Shown here: positions 1-7,310 of the stretch, one piece after another | Layout of the letters: each line of letters starts with the position of its first letter | Numbering within the stretch: the first letter of the stretch is position 1 | NCBI GenBank assembly: GCA_902627325.1 | Contig: CACOIM010000010.1 | Coordinates: 1-35,652, forward strand | Direction: 5' to 3' | Length of the DNA: 35,652 nucleotides | From: an uncultured Prochlorococcus sp. | GTDB lineage: Bacteria; Cyanobacteriota; Cyanobacteriia; PCC-6307; Cyanobiaceae | The notes under the pieces: generated by a model | Database searches by the model: none | Seen by the model: the letters and a program-made list of their open reading frames with translations, nothing else | Told to the model about the DNA's origin: nothing | Program-made: the position numbers and the translations under genes

Positions 1-1
1 T

Positions 2-715
2 GATCCAGCGGTAAAAGGGACATTGAGAGCTTTAAAAGCCGCACATAAATCAAGTGTGAAGAAAGTGATACTGACATCTTCAATAGGTTCAATAGTTTAT
101 GGACATAATAAAGAAATATGCGATCCAAGTGACTGGACTGATATCTCCGTTCCTGTTGGAGCTTATATAAAGAGTAAAACATTAGCTGAGAGAGCAGCTT
201 GGAATTATATTGATAATTTAAAAGAAAAGTCTTTTAAAATGACTTCGATACATCCTGGAATGGTATTCGGTCCATTACTGAGTAATCAAATAAATTCAAC
301 CTCGGCAAGTCTTATTATAAAAATGATTAAAGGCGATTTCCCTGCCTTACCAAATATTTATTTTTCAGTAGTAGATGTTAGAGATGTAGCGAAATTGCAT
401 GTGGAATCATTAACTAATAGTAAGAGTGATTTTAAAAGGATAATTACCTCATCATCTAAAGCAATTTCATTCTTAGAGATTTCAAAGATTTTGAGGAAAA
501 TAGGGCATAAAAAATCAACACTTAAAATAGTTCCTGATCAAATAATAAAATTATTAGCAATATTTAATAAAGATATGAAAACTTCAGAATCTATGATTAA
601 GAGAGGTAATTTTTCCTTGGATTTATCCACAACAAATGAAATTTATAATTGGCAACCTACACCTTTCTATACAACAATGTTAGATATGAGTAATTCTCTA
701 AAGGAATTTTTGTAG
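2..715 (+). CDS. NAD-dependent epimerase/dihydroflavonol-reductase-like protein (5' truncated)
   Basis: This is the C-terminal part of an extended short-chain dehydrogenase/reductase; the open frame runs to the left edge, so the N-terminal NAD-binding Rossmann glycines lie outside the window. The visible part starts DPAVKGTLRALKAA, which matches the helix before the VLTSS strand in this family. The catalytic pair is seen as YIKSK (Tyr and Lys four apart). HPGMVFGP and VDVRDVAKLHVESL are typical of dihydroflavonol-4-reductase/nucleoside-sugar epimerase members. A TTG at position 23 is an internal codon, not the start. The substrate cannot be predicted. It ends about 100 bp before the SelO gene on the same strand. 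Confidence 0.85.
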   Translation, partial: DPAVKGTLRALKAAHKSSVKKVILTSSIGSIVYGHNKEICDPSDWTDISVPVGAYIKSKTLAERAAWNYIDNLKEKSFKMTSIHPGMVFGPLLSNQINSTSASLIIKMIKGDFPALPNIYFSVVDVRDVAKLHVESLTNSKSDFKRIITSSSKAISFLEISKILRKIGHKKSTLKIVPDQIIKLLAIFNKDMKTSESMIKRGNFSLDLSTTNEIYNWQPTPFYTTMLDMSNSLKEFL

Positions 716-834
716 AAATAAAGAAATTTAACATTGAAAGAATTATTTATTAATACCTTCCAGCAAGAAACATTATCTACTAAAAAATCTATTTAATTGT
801 CTAAAATGGTTATCTGGTGAATTTAGTATTTGAT

Positions 835-2520
835 ATGAATGAAAAAAACAGCATTGATAATTTTGATGATTTCCTAAATCAGGCAGATTTTTCATTAACT
901 AAAAATCTTAATGCAGATCCTCAATCTACAGTTGATGGCAATGATCACATTCCTCGACAGGTATATTCTGGACATTATGTACCTGTTACACCCACAGCAT
1001 TGACTTCTCCCAAATATATATCTCATAGTGGACAATTTTTTAAGGAATTAGGTTTAAGTGATAAATTAATTGAAGACGAAAATTTCACTCAATTCTTTTC
1101 TGGTAATCATAAAGTTAAAACAAAAGATTTGAATGATTTTGGTTGGGCGACTGGTTATGCCTTATCAATTTACGGAACAGAATATAACAGTCAGTGTCCA
1201 TTTCGAACGGGTAATGGTTACGGAGACGGAAGAGCTATATCTATTTTTGAAGGAGTTTTTAAAGGCCAAAGATGGGAAATGCAATTAAAGGGATCAGGTC
1301 CTACTCCATATTGTCGTGGTGGAGATGGGAGAGCTGTTCTTCGCTCTAGCATTAGAGAATTTCTAGCTCAAGAGTTAATGCATTCTTTGGGTGTCCCTAC
1401 AACAAGAGCATTGACACTCTTTGTCTCAGAAAAAGATATGGTTAAACGACCATGGTATCAAAATGATTCTGAATCATTTGATCCTGACATTATGGTTGAT
1501 AATCATATTGCTATAGCTACAAGAGTTGCACCTTCTTTTTTGCGCATAGGTCAAGTTGAGTTATTTGCAAGGCGTGTTAAAAATAAATCCCATGATCAAT
1601 CATTTAATGAACTTAAAATGATTATTGAGCATTTAATTGATCGTAATTATAAGAATGAAATTAATAAAAAAAAGCCTTTTTCAGAACAAGTTATTGAATT
1701 AGCTTATATATATAGAAAGAGACTTACTTCTCTCGTGGCTAATTGGATTCGAGTCGGATATTGTCAGGGTAATTTTAATAGTGATAATTGTGCTCTTGGA
1801 GGATATACACTTGATTATGGTCCATTTGGATTTTGCGAATTGTTTGATCCTCATTTTCAACCATGGACAGGTGGGGGAGATCACTTCTCATTTTTTAATC
1901 AACCTTTAGCAGCGGAATTAAACTTTAAAATGCTATGTTCTTCTCTTAAACTTTTAGTTGAAAAAGATAAAAATTTGTCAAATAATCTCGATGAAGTTAG
2001 CAGTGGATTTTCTAAGTGCATGGAAGAAGAAATTCAAATAATGTGGAGTAAGAAATTAGGTATCAAAAGATATGATGAAAATCTTATTAAAAAACTTTTT
2101 AATTTAATGATTGTTACTCAAGTAGACTTTACTAAATTTTTCAGAAAATTATCCATTATTCCTAATAATGTATTTGATCTAAAAGAAAGTTTCTATAAAC
2201 CGTGTTCAAGAGAGCTTGAAACAAGTTGGAATATTTGGTTGAAATCTTGGAAAAGCTCTTTAGATAAAAGTGGGGACATCAAGGATATTTCAAATTCTAT
2301 GTTACAAATAAATCCAAAATATACTTGGAGGGAATGGTTAGTTGTTTCTGCATATGAGAAAGCTGAAAAAGGAGATTTAAGCGAATTTAAGGAGTTGCAA
2401 AATATATTTAAAGATCCTTATGGAGATAATTCATCGGAATTGAATAAAAAATATGATCGCTTAAGACCTTATAAATACTTTAATATTGGAGGGATATCAC
2501 ACTATAGTTGCTCTTCTTAG
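835..2520 (+). CDS. selO: Protein adenylyltransferase SelO (YdiU/UPF0061 family)
   Basis: SelO is a pseudokinase-fold enzyme that transfers AMP from ATP to Ser/Thr/Tyr hydroxyls of proteins and has been linked to redox stress. The core is intact: QLKGSGPTPYCRGGDGRA near residue 155, an NSDN metal/catalytic motif near 315, and DYGPFGF ten residues later in place of a kinase DFG. The protein ends in CSS, placing a Cys where vertebrate SelO has selenocysteine. In the usual GFCHG motif before the NTDN-type site the His is Gln here (GYCQG). About 561 residues is slightly long for bacterial SelO. I chose the ATG; an in-frame GTG at 817 would add six residues, and neither has a clear Shine-Dalgarno. 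It appears to be transcribed alone. Confidence 0.93.
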   Translation: MNEKNSIDNFDDFLNQADFSLTKNLNADPQSTVDGNDHIPRQVYSGHYVPVTPTALTSPKYISHSGQFFKELGLSDKLIEDENFTQFFSGNHKVKTKDLNDFGWATGYALSIYGTEYNSQCPFRTGNGYGDGRAISIFEGVFKGQRWEMQLKGSGPTPYCRGGDGRAVLRSSIREFLAQELMHSLGVPTTRALTLFVSEKDMVKRPWYQNDSESFDPDIMVDNHIAIATRVAPSFLRIGQVELFARRVKNKSHDQSFNELKMIIEHLIDRNYKNEINKKKPFSEQVIELAYIYRKRLTSLVANWIRVGYCQGNFNSDNCALGGYTLDYGPFGFCELFDPHFQPWTGGGDHFSFFNQPLAAELNFKMLCSSLKLLVEKDKNLSNNLDEVSSGFSKCMEEEIQIMWSKKLGIKRYDENLIKKLFNLMIVTQVDFTKFFRKLSIIPNNVFDLKESFYKPCSRELETSWNIWLKSWKSSLDKSGDIKDISNSMLQINPKYTWREWLVVSAYEKAEKGDLSEFKELQNIFKDPYGDNSSELNKKYDRLRPYKYFNIGGISHYSCSS

Positions 2521-2626
2521 ATTAATTGTTCTATTTAAAAATAAGTTATTAATCAAATAAATTTATATTTTAAGTTGACATCTTCTTTGTTTACAGTAAT
2601 TTTAAATTAAATAACATATAAAAAAA

Positions 2627-2761
2627 ATGAAAAAAATTTATAAAAAATATAATGAATTAATCAATCTTGCTGAAAATGCTAATGGAAGAAAAGAAGTAGT
2701 AAGTCTTTTAAAAAAAGCTGCAAAATTAAAGTCTATTTCTGAATATAAAACTGCTGCATAA
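2627..2761 (+). CDS. Small basic hypothetical protein, 44 aa
   Basis: A Lys-rich 44-residue frame starting MKKIYKKYNELINLAENA and ending SISEYKTAA. It is predicted all-helical, with no membrane segment and no Cys. It starts with ATG after an A-rich leader about 105 bp downstream of selO on the same strand, and the following ~85 bp before the next (opposite-strand) gene hold nothing else. The family is not recognised. Its low-complexity but protein-like composition (alternating Lys and hydrophobic residues) supports a real gene, though at this length chance cannot be excluded. Confidence 0.55.
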   Translation: MKKIYKKYNELINLAENANGRKEVVSLLKKAAKLKSISEYKTAA

Positions 2762-2847
2762 ATTACTATTAATAAAGCTATATAATCTGAAGTGAAATTA
2801 TTTTTAGGTAATTTTAATTAGAATTTTTTTTCATTAATATTAAACAT

Positions 2848-3018
2848 TTACAAACCATAATCTTCAATATTTTGAGCGATACTTCTCAAAAACTCTACTA
2901 TTTCAGAATCATCGCAATTAGTATCATCCTTTAGTCCAATTAATTCATCTTTAATTGCAACATTAGTGGACCACCAAATACCTGTACTATTTGTATCATC
3001 AAAGTCAAATTTACCCAT
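2848..3018 (-). CDS. Small acidic hypothetical protein, 56 aa
   Basis: A 56-residue acidic soluble protein starting MGKFDFDDTNSTGIWWSTN and ending RSIAQNIEDYGL. The WW pair followed by a helix-forming acidic half (KDELIGLKDD, DSEIVEFLRSIAQNI) looks like a compact folded domain rather than chance coding. There is no signal peptide or membrane segment. It is convergent with the 44-aa gene to the left and lies downstream of the DoxX-like gene on the same strand, about 120 bp apart. The function is unknown. Confidence 0.65.
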   Translation of the reverse strand: MGKFDFDDTNSTGIWWSTNVAIKDELIGLKDDTNCDDSEIVEFLRSIAQNIEDYGL

Positions 3019-3138
3019 ATTTTTATTAGTTAAATTTAATATTTAAAATTTATAATAACCTTTTAATAAAAATTTAGAAATAAACTACTTATGATTAGAT
3101 TAATTAGTTATTAGCAAAATTATTTAATTTATAAAGTT

Positions 3139-3501
3139 TTAGGTAGTTGATTTATCAATAGCAAGTAAAAGACCACCGATCAGGGAGATATTCATGATCA
3201 AATGAATTGGATCAAAATTTACTATGTGAAAAATTACAGTAGTTGGTATTAAAAAAATAAGTAAAAGAGAACTGCCCAGTTTTATTTTTTTTGTAAATAT
3301 TAAAAGGAATGATCCAATTACTAAAACTAAAATGGCTGCGACTAAAAATATTGCTGATAAAATCTCTGGAAAACCTTGTGCAGCGATATATTTGGTTTTT
3401 CCACCAAAATCTAGAATTTTGCTTGGAATAGCGTTTATGAATATTGCACTTAAAAATAATCTGCCAAGAAAATTTAGAGAATAAAAACTTTTAAAATCCA
3501 T
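3139..3501 (-). CDS. DoxX family membrane protein
   Basis: This 120-residue protein has four predicted membrane helices. It has the DoxX-type signature of an early RLFLSAIFINAIPSK helix, a loop ending YIAAQGFPEILSAI and a late NISLIGGLLLA helix. DoxX/DoxD-like proteins are small quinone-associated or redox-related membrane proteins; in several bacteria they partner superoxide- or thiosulfate-handling enzymes, but the role in cyanobacteria is not established. It starts with ATG and has the full length expected for the family. It is monocistronic, with about 210 bp of non-coding DNA upstream that must hold its promoter. Confidence 0.8.
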   Translation of the reverse strand: MDFKSFYSLNFLGRLFLSAIFINAIPSKILDFGGKTKYIAAQGFPEILSAIFLVAAILVLVIGSFLLIFTKKIKLGSSLLLIFLIPTTVIFHIVNFDPIHLIMNISLIGGLLLAIDKSTT

Positions 3502-3711
3502 AATTTTTGCGTTATTAATTTATAAATAACTAAAAACAATAAAAAATTCAATCTTTTTAAGCGGTAAAGCGTTTATTTGTATTATTTTACTTTAAATTAG
3601 TTATATATTTTTCTTATGTAATTACAGATAATAATGAGATTTTTCTAAGTAGATCTTTAAATTTCCATATGCAAGTAAGAAAATTAAATTCCTTTATAAA
3701 AAATAATTAAA

Positions 3712-4032
3712 CTAGTTGTCTTCATTAAGATCTGAGTATTCAATCTCTTTTGATAGTGGTAATTGTGAAGCACTATTTGTAGATTCGACTAGTAACTCAG
3801 TTAAAGCCTTATTCTTTTTTGAACTTTCCGCAATGCTGCCTAGAGCTCCAAGTGATGCACTTGTGCTTAAAGAGGTAGCTATGATTCCAAAATATATGCT
3901 TTTATCCATATCTTTTGATTTAAATCCAAAAGCATAAATTAATGTTCCAAATACCCCGATACTTGCAAGAACCTTGCAACTCAAGCCACTCCAACAGCGC
4001 GCCTCTTTAGCAGCTTTAATTTGTTCTTCCAT
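3712..4032 (-). CDS. Hypothetical membrane protein with Ala/Ser/Gly-rich helix, 106 aa
   Basis: A 106-residue protein with a charged N-terminus (MEEQIKAAKEARCWSGLSCK) and two likely membrane helices, one about residues 24-38 (VFGTLIYAFGFKSK) and one about 46-66 (YFGIIATSLSTSASLGALGS), followed by an acidic tail. Two Cys sit six residues apart before the first helix. A plus-strand frame on the opposite side (3716-3937) is its shadow. I do not recognise the family. It is likely a picocyanobacterial orphan; the long, biased frame and ATG start support it. Confidence 0.7.
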   Translation of the reverse strand: MEEQIKAAKEARCWSGLSCKVLASIGVFGTLIYAFGFKSKDMDKSIYFGIIATSLSTSASLGALGSIAESSKKNKALTELLVESTNSASQLPLSKEIEYSDLNEDN

Positions 4033-4322
4033 ATTAAAATTTAATATTTACAACCAATTTAATATCTTTTAGCTTTCTGCCAATCAGAATAAATACTATT
4101 TTTTCTAAATTTAATAATTTTGTAATTTTATATTTTTTGTTTTGTATACTTTGTTTTATAAGCATTGATATTTACTTAATTAATGTATTTTGAATCTTTA
4201 ATTTGTGGGATAAACAACGCCATAATAAATGTATAAAATATTACATTAACGAGTAATATTTTACCGGCCGAAGCTTTGTGTCTGCAAAATTACCTTAAAG
4301 TAATGAAGATTATTTAAATAAA

Positions 4323-4517
4323 ATGGTTACAACTTCTAGCGATCCAACTCTACTTATAGTTTTAGGAAGTATTGGTGTCCTTCTATTTGGCGCTATCGGA
4401 TACGGAATTTACACAACTGCAGGTCCGAAATCTAAGGAATTAAGGGATCCAATTAAGGAACATGCGAGGATGCATGAACTAGGAATTGCACATGGACATG
4501 GCAAAGATAATAAATAG
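4323..4517 (+). CDS. PsbN-like single-helix protein with His-rich C-terminus
   Basis: This 64-residue protein has one membrane helix (about residues 9-30, LLIVLGSIGVLLFGAIGYGI) followed by YTTAGPKSKELRDPIKEH. The latter closely matches the PsbN motif YTAFGxPSxxLRDPFEEH. PsbN is a thylakoid protein needed for photosystem II assembly or repair rather than a core subunit. Authentic PsbN usually ends soon after the EEH motif, whereas this protein continues with HARMHELGIAHGHGKDNK, giving five His. No psbH or psbT gene is nearby, so this is more likely a PsbN paralogue than the canonical psbN. About 290 bp of non-coding DNA lies upstream. Confidence 0.72.
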   Translation: MVTTSSDPTLLIVLGSIGVLLFGAIGYGIYTTAGPKSKELRDPIKEHARMHELGIAHGHGKDNK

Positions 4518-4561
4518 TTAAATTTTTTTAAATAAAAATTTTATGAGATTATCAAAAATAT

Positions 4562-4942
4562 CTATTTTTTATTTGATAAATAAAACTTCTTAATTAATTT
4601 GTTCATATCTTCTTTTTCATCAATACTTAACTTATAAGAACAAATAGTTTCAACATCTTTTGCGAAATTACCTGTTTTTTCTAATTCTTCATTTAGTGCT
4701 TTAAAGTTAACCGAATCAAAGAAGTATTCATATTTTAATATCCTCTCATTATCAAGACCTTTAAATAGATTTTTCTCCAAGGAATCACAATACTTGTATG
4801 CTAAATAATTTTCAATATTGGTAACATTTGAAAATGCAGATTCACCGTATAAAAAAAGAGTTGAGACAAAAATAATGTTTATAAGTATTAATTTAAAAGA
4901 AGAAACTAACTTTAGAAATAATTTATAGATTTTATAAACCAT
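4562..4942 (-). CDS. Secreted two-Cys hypothetical protein, 126 aa (family A)
   Basis: The N-terminus is basic then hydrophobic (LVSSFKLILINIIFVSTLFL to about residue 36), consistent with a signal peptide or anchor. The mature part has just two Cys: YKYCDSLEKNLFKG and ETICSYKL, separated by 48 residues. The same layout (signal, aromatic/Lys-Cys, helical stretch, second Cys about 48-51 residues later) recurs in the genes at 20072 and 30063, suggesting a paralogous periplasmic or lumenal family, possibly with a disulfide. No catalytic motif is visible. It is convergent with the PsbN-like gene. Confidence 0.7.
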   Translation of the reverse strand: MVYKIYKLFLKLVSSFKLILINIIFVSTLFLYGESAFSNVTNIENYLAYKYCDSLEKNLFKGLDNERILKYEYFFDSVNFKALNEELEKTGNFAKDVETICSYKLSIDEKEDMNKLIKKFYLSNKK

Positions 4943-4959
4943 ACAAAAATTTTACTAAA

Positions 4960-5070
4960 TTATTTTTTCTTATTATCTAATTTACTGATAAAGTTCTTTA
5001 TTAATGGTGGTGCAATTAGTGCATAAATAATAAAAATTAGAACAAATATAGATATTTGAGTATTGTTCAT
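4960..5070 (-). CDS. Single-helix membrane micropeptide, 36 aa
   Basis: A 36-residue frame, MNNTQISIFVLIFIIYALI followed by a basic tail ending in LDNKKK. It has one membrane helix and a Lys-rich cytoplasmic end, the design of many thylakoid small subunits, but I cannot match it to a named Psb/Psa/Pet protein. It lies 17 bp upstream of the secreted two-Cys gene on the same strand, so the two may be co-transcribed. It is short, so its support is composition and position only. Confidence 0.45.
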   Translation of the reverse strand: MNNTQISIFVLIFIIYALIAPPLIKNFISKLDNKKK

Positions 5071-5147
5071 ATCTTTTCAGTTATATATTTGCTAAAAAAT
5101 AATTTCTTATTCTATTCTATTATTATAGTTTATTTGCTTTAAAAATC

Positions 5148-5303
5148 ATGTCTAGTGATAACAATCTAGAAAAAAGTAGTCAGGATTATAAAAAATCACA
5201 GTATGGTAGTTGGTACAAAAAAAGTGCTGAAAATAAGAAAAAAATTCCTGATCCACAAGAAAACTCTTTTTTGAATAAGCTTAAAAAACTTTTTAAAAAA
5301 TAA
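5148..5303 (+). CDS. Small basic soluble protein, 51 aa
   Basis: A 51-residue ATG frame, MSSDNNLEKSSQDYKKSQYG followed by a Lys-rich middle and an amphipathic basic C-terminal helix (FLNKLKKLFKK). There is no membrane segment, but the C-terminal helix could bind a membrane surface or nucleic acid. A similar amphipathic end occurs at the N-termini of the products at 8756 and 32688. It is divergent from the 36-aa gene at 5070, with a 77-bp AT-rich promoter region between them. The function is unknown. Confidence 0.55.
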   Translation: MSSDNNLEKSSQDYKKSQYGSWYKKSAENKKKIPDPQENSFLNKLKKLFKK

Positions 5304-5337
5304 AAAATTTATAAATTTAAAAAGTTGGATATATTAA

Positions 5338-5553
5338 TTATTTGACTTGATAAACTTTAGATCGACCATTACATTTTCTAACAGCCCAAGGAATTGTTTT
5401 ATTAAAGCTTTCCTCCTTAATGCAAGTGTTCTGATAATCAGCCCATATTCTCAATGGGCCTAAATTTATTGCTATTACACTAAAAATGATAATTAAAGAA
5501 AATATAGATAATAATATTAATGTATAAATTAAATTTATATTCTTATTTTCCAT
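5338..5553 (-). CDS. Membrane-anchored hypothetical protein with two Cys, 71 aa
   Basis: A 71-residue protein with a single hydrophobic helix (about residues 9-31) followed by a short extracytoplasmic-type domain, GPLRIWADYQNTC to VRKCNGRSKVYQVK, containing two Cys 17 residues apart. It is convergent with the 51-aa basic gene, with a 34-bp spacer. No known family is recognised. The ATG start and the hydrophobic/hydrophilic layout make it a credible gene. Confidence 0.65.
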   Translation of the reverse strand: MENKNINLIYTLILLSIFSLIIIFSVIAINLGPLRIWADYQNTCIKEESFNKTIPWAVRKCNGRSKVYQVK

Positions 5554-5699
5554 TTTAAATAATATATTAATTTGACTCTAATTTAATTTAAAAAAAAAAC
5601 AATATTAATTTTCTAGTTAATTAAAAAAAATGTATTTTACTCAGGGTTGTAAATTATTCTTTAAAACGTAAAATTTATAAATAGGAATATCAAAATAAA

Positions 5700-6221
5700 A
5701 TGCCTCCCTATCTAAATCTAATTTTGTATATTACAGCCGGTTCTGCCCTTGGTTGCTTGATGCTCTTTACAGGCATACCTGCAGCACCTCTTTTAGGAGC
5801 GATTATCGGGGCAGGTCTGTTGAGTATAACTGGCAAGATTGAAATAGCTAATTGGCCTTTAGGTACAAAAACTTTATTAGGTATTGGTATCGGCACCGTT
5901 ATTGGGACAGGAATTAATAGGGAGACATTAGGAGAACTGCAAGTGCTTTGGAAACCAGCATTGCTAATAACATTATCTCTTCTATTAACAGGATTATTAG
6001 TCGCATTAGCCATAAGTAAAATTTTAGGAATAGATCCTATCGTGGCTATTCTTGGCTCTGCGCCTGGTGGAACTATTGGGATGAGTTTGATAGGGGCTGA
6101 ATATGGAGTAGGAGCTGCTGTAGCGGCTCTTCATGCAGTTCGTCTAATAACTGTCCTACTTTTAATACCAGCACTACTAAATTTATTTGGCTTTCATAAT
6201 AATATCGATTTGCCAAAATAA
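5700..6221 (+). CDS. AbrB-type membrane protein (Gneg AbrB duplication domain), half-size
   Basis: This 173-residue, very hydrophobic protein has about five helices and the repeat-type motifs of the membrane AbrB/ammonia-monooxygenase-like family (COG3180): AAPLLGAIIGAGLLS, LGTKTLLGIGIGTVIGTGI, and GSAPGGTIGMSLIGAEYGVG. It is unrelated to the DNA-binding AbrB. Most bacterial members carry two copies of the domain (about 350 residues); this has one, so a dimer may be the working unit. The biochemical role of the family is not settled. The promoter lies in the 146-bp divergent region shared with the 5553 gene. The plus-strand frame is favoured over an antisense frame at 5708-6013. Confidence 0.8.
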   Translation: MPPYLNLILYITAGSALGCLMLFTGIPAAPLLGAIIGAGLLSITGKIEIANWPLGTKTLLGIGIGTVIGTGINRETLGELQVLWKPALLITLSLLLTGLLVALAISKILGIDPIVAILGSAPGGTIGMSLIGAEYGVGAAVAALHAVRLITVLLLIPALLNLFGFHNNIDLPK

Positions 6222-6255
6222 ACAAATATCTAACTTTTTAAGGTTTATATATTTT

Positions 6256-6489
6256 CTATATTAACGCTTCAATGAAAGTCTTTAGAACTTCTTTAAACGT
6301 TAAAAAAGAATTATCCAATTGAGATTTTCCAAAAGAGATTAAAATTGGTATTCCTACAATTATTCCACTGAAAAATATAATTATAAATATACATGCAATC
6401 CTAATAAGCCATTTTGTAAAGGGATCAATTATTTTTATTTTTTCTAAGTTGATTATTTCAGATTCTTTACTTTGATTTGAAGAAAACAT
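6256..6489 (-). CDS. Single-helix hypothetical membrane protein, 77 aa
   Basis: A 77-residue protein with a charged N-terminus (MFSSNQSKESEIINLEKIKI), one or two hydrophobic segments (WLIRIACIFIIIFFSGIIVG and neighbouring residues) and a short amphipathic tail. It is convergent with the AbrB-type gene with a 34-bp spacer. No motif or family is recognised. It is supported by its ATG start and membrane-protein layout. Confidence 0.55.
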   Translation of the reverse strand: MFSSNQSKESEIINLEKIKIIDPFTKWLIRIACIFIIIFFSGIIVGIPILISFGKSQLDNSFLTFKEVLKTFIEALI

Positions 6490-6644
6490 CTTAATTATTT
6501 AATTTGTTAATCACATTAAAATAACAACTAAACTTTATCAAGAATACTTGATACAATGACTTGTCAAATTCATAAAATGATATATTAATAAATTATATAA
6601 ATACTGGAAGTTATATAATATTTTTTAAATTAAAAATATCTAAA

Positions 6645-6773
6645 TTAACTTTTTAGCTTCTTTTTATGCTTTTCACTTGTAAGTCTTTTTCTAGTATATC
6701 TTGCTTTAATAGCTAAATCAGTAATTGAATAAATACTAAATAATAAAATCAATATTCCTATAGGATATTTCAT
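6645..6773 (-). CDS. Single-helix basic micropeptide, 42 aa
   Basis: A 42-residue ATG frame with an N-terminal helix (MKYPIGILILLFSIYSITDL) and a strongly basic tail (KARYTRKRLTSEKHKKKLKS). It has the topology of a small thylakoid or plasma-membrane protein with a cytoplasmic, possibly nucleic-acid- or lipid-contacting tail. It stands alone between non-coding stretches of about 150 bp. No family is recognised. Confidence 0.55.
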   Translation of the reverse strand: MKYPIGILILLFSIYSITDLAIKARYTRKRLTSEKHKKKLKS

Positions 6774-6915
6774 TTCAAATTTAATAAATAATACATGTAT
6801 AACATTTATTAAAGAATTTTCAATAATTTTAATATTTTATCTACAAATATATGGATAAATAGATTTTAATCTTTTTTAAATTTAAATCTTCAATGTTACA
6901 TAACAATTTATTAGA

Positions 6916-7149
6916 TTATCTTTTTCTCTGATTGATTTCTTTATCTATAATCCCAATTAATGGCATTATGAAGTTTGCATTAATGCCCACAGTAAACCAA
7001 AGATATAAAATTATAAAAACAATTTTAAGAGATAAATTATTAGGTATAGAAATGTATAGTTTGAAAAATGAAGCTAAAAATAAAGTTAAAATTCCTACCA
7101 CAAAGAAAAATTTTATAAAAGAATAAATATTAATATTCTTTATTTTCAT
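6916..7149 (-). CDS. Two-helix hypothetical membrane protein, 77 aa
   Basis: A 77-residue protein with two hydrophobic helices (FIKFFFVVGILTLFLASFF and IVFIILYLWFTVGINANFI) and a charged C-terminus (DKEINQRKR). A frame on the opposite strand at 6932-7126 is its shadow: it is Lys-rich and lacks the membrane pattern. The family is unknown. About 160 bp of non-coding DNA separates it from the Nramp-like gene on its upstream side. Confidence 0.55.
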   Translation of the reverse strand: MKIKNINIYSFIKFFFVVGILTLFLASFFKLYISIPNNLSLKIVFIILYLWFTVGINANFIMPLIGIIDKEINQRKR

Positions 7150-7310
7150 AAAATTGTAAGGAAGATTATATTTTTTAATTTTACTACTTTTAAGTAATAA
7201 ATCTTATGTTATTTAGGAAAGTAGTTAATAAGAATTGTTTTATATGAAAGTAATAATAAAATAAATCTATAAGTTTCTTCAATTTAAATTTTTTGACCAA
7301 TTAACAATAT

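Noticed and set aside
1699-1884. 61-codon minus-strand frame inside selO
   Set aside because: It is antisense to the SelO catalytic core.
5708-6013. 101-codon minus-strand frame
   Set aside because: It is antisense to the AbrB-type membrane protein, whose motifs are convincing; this frame has none.
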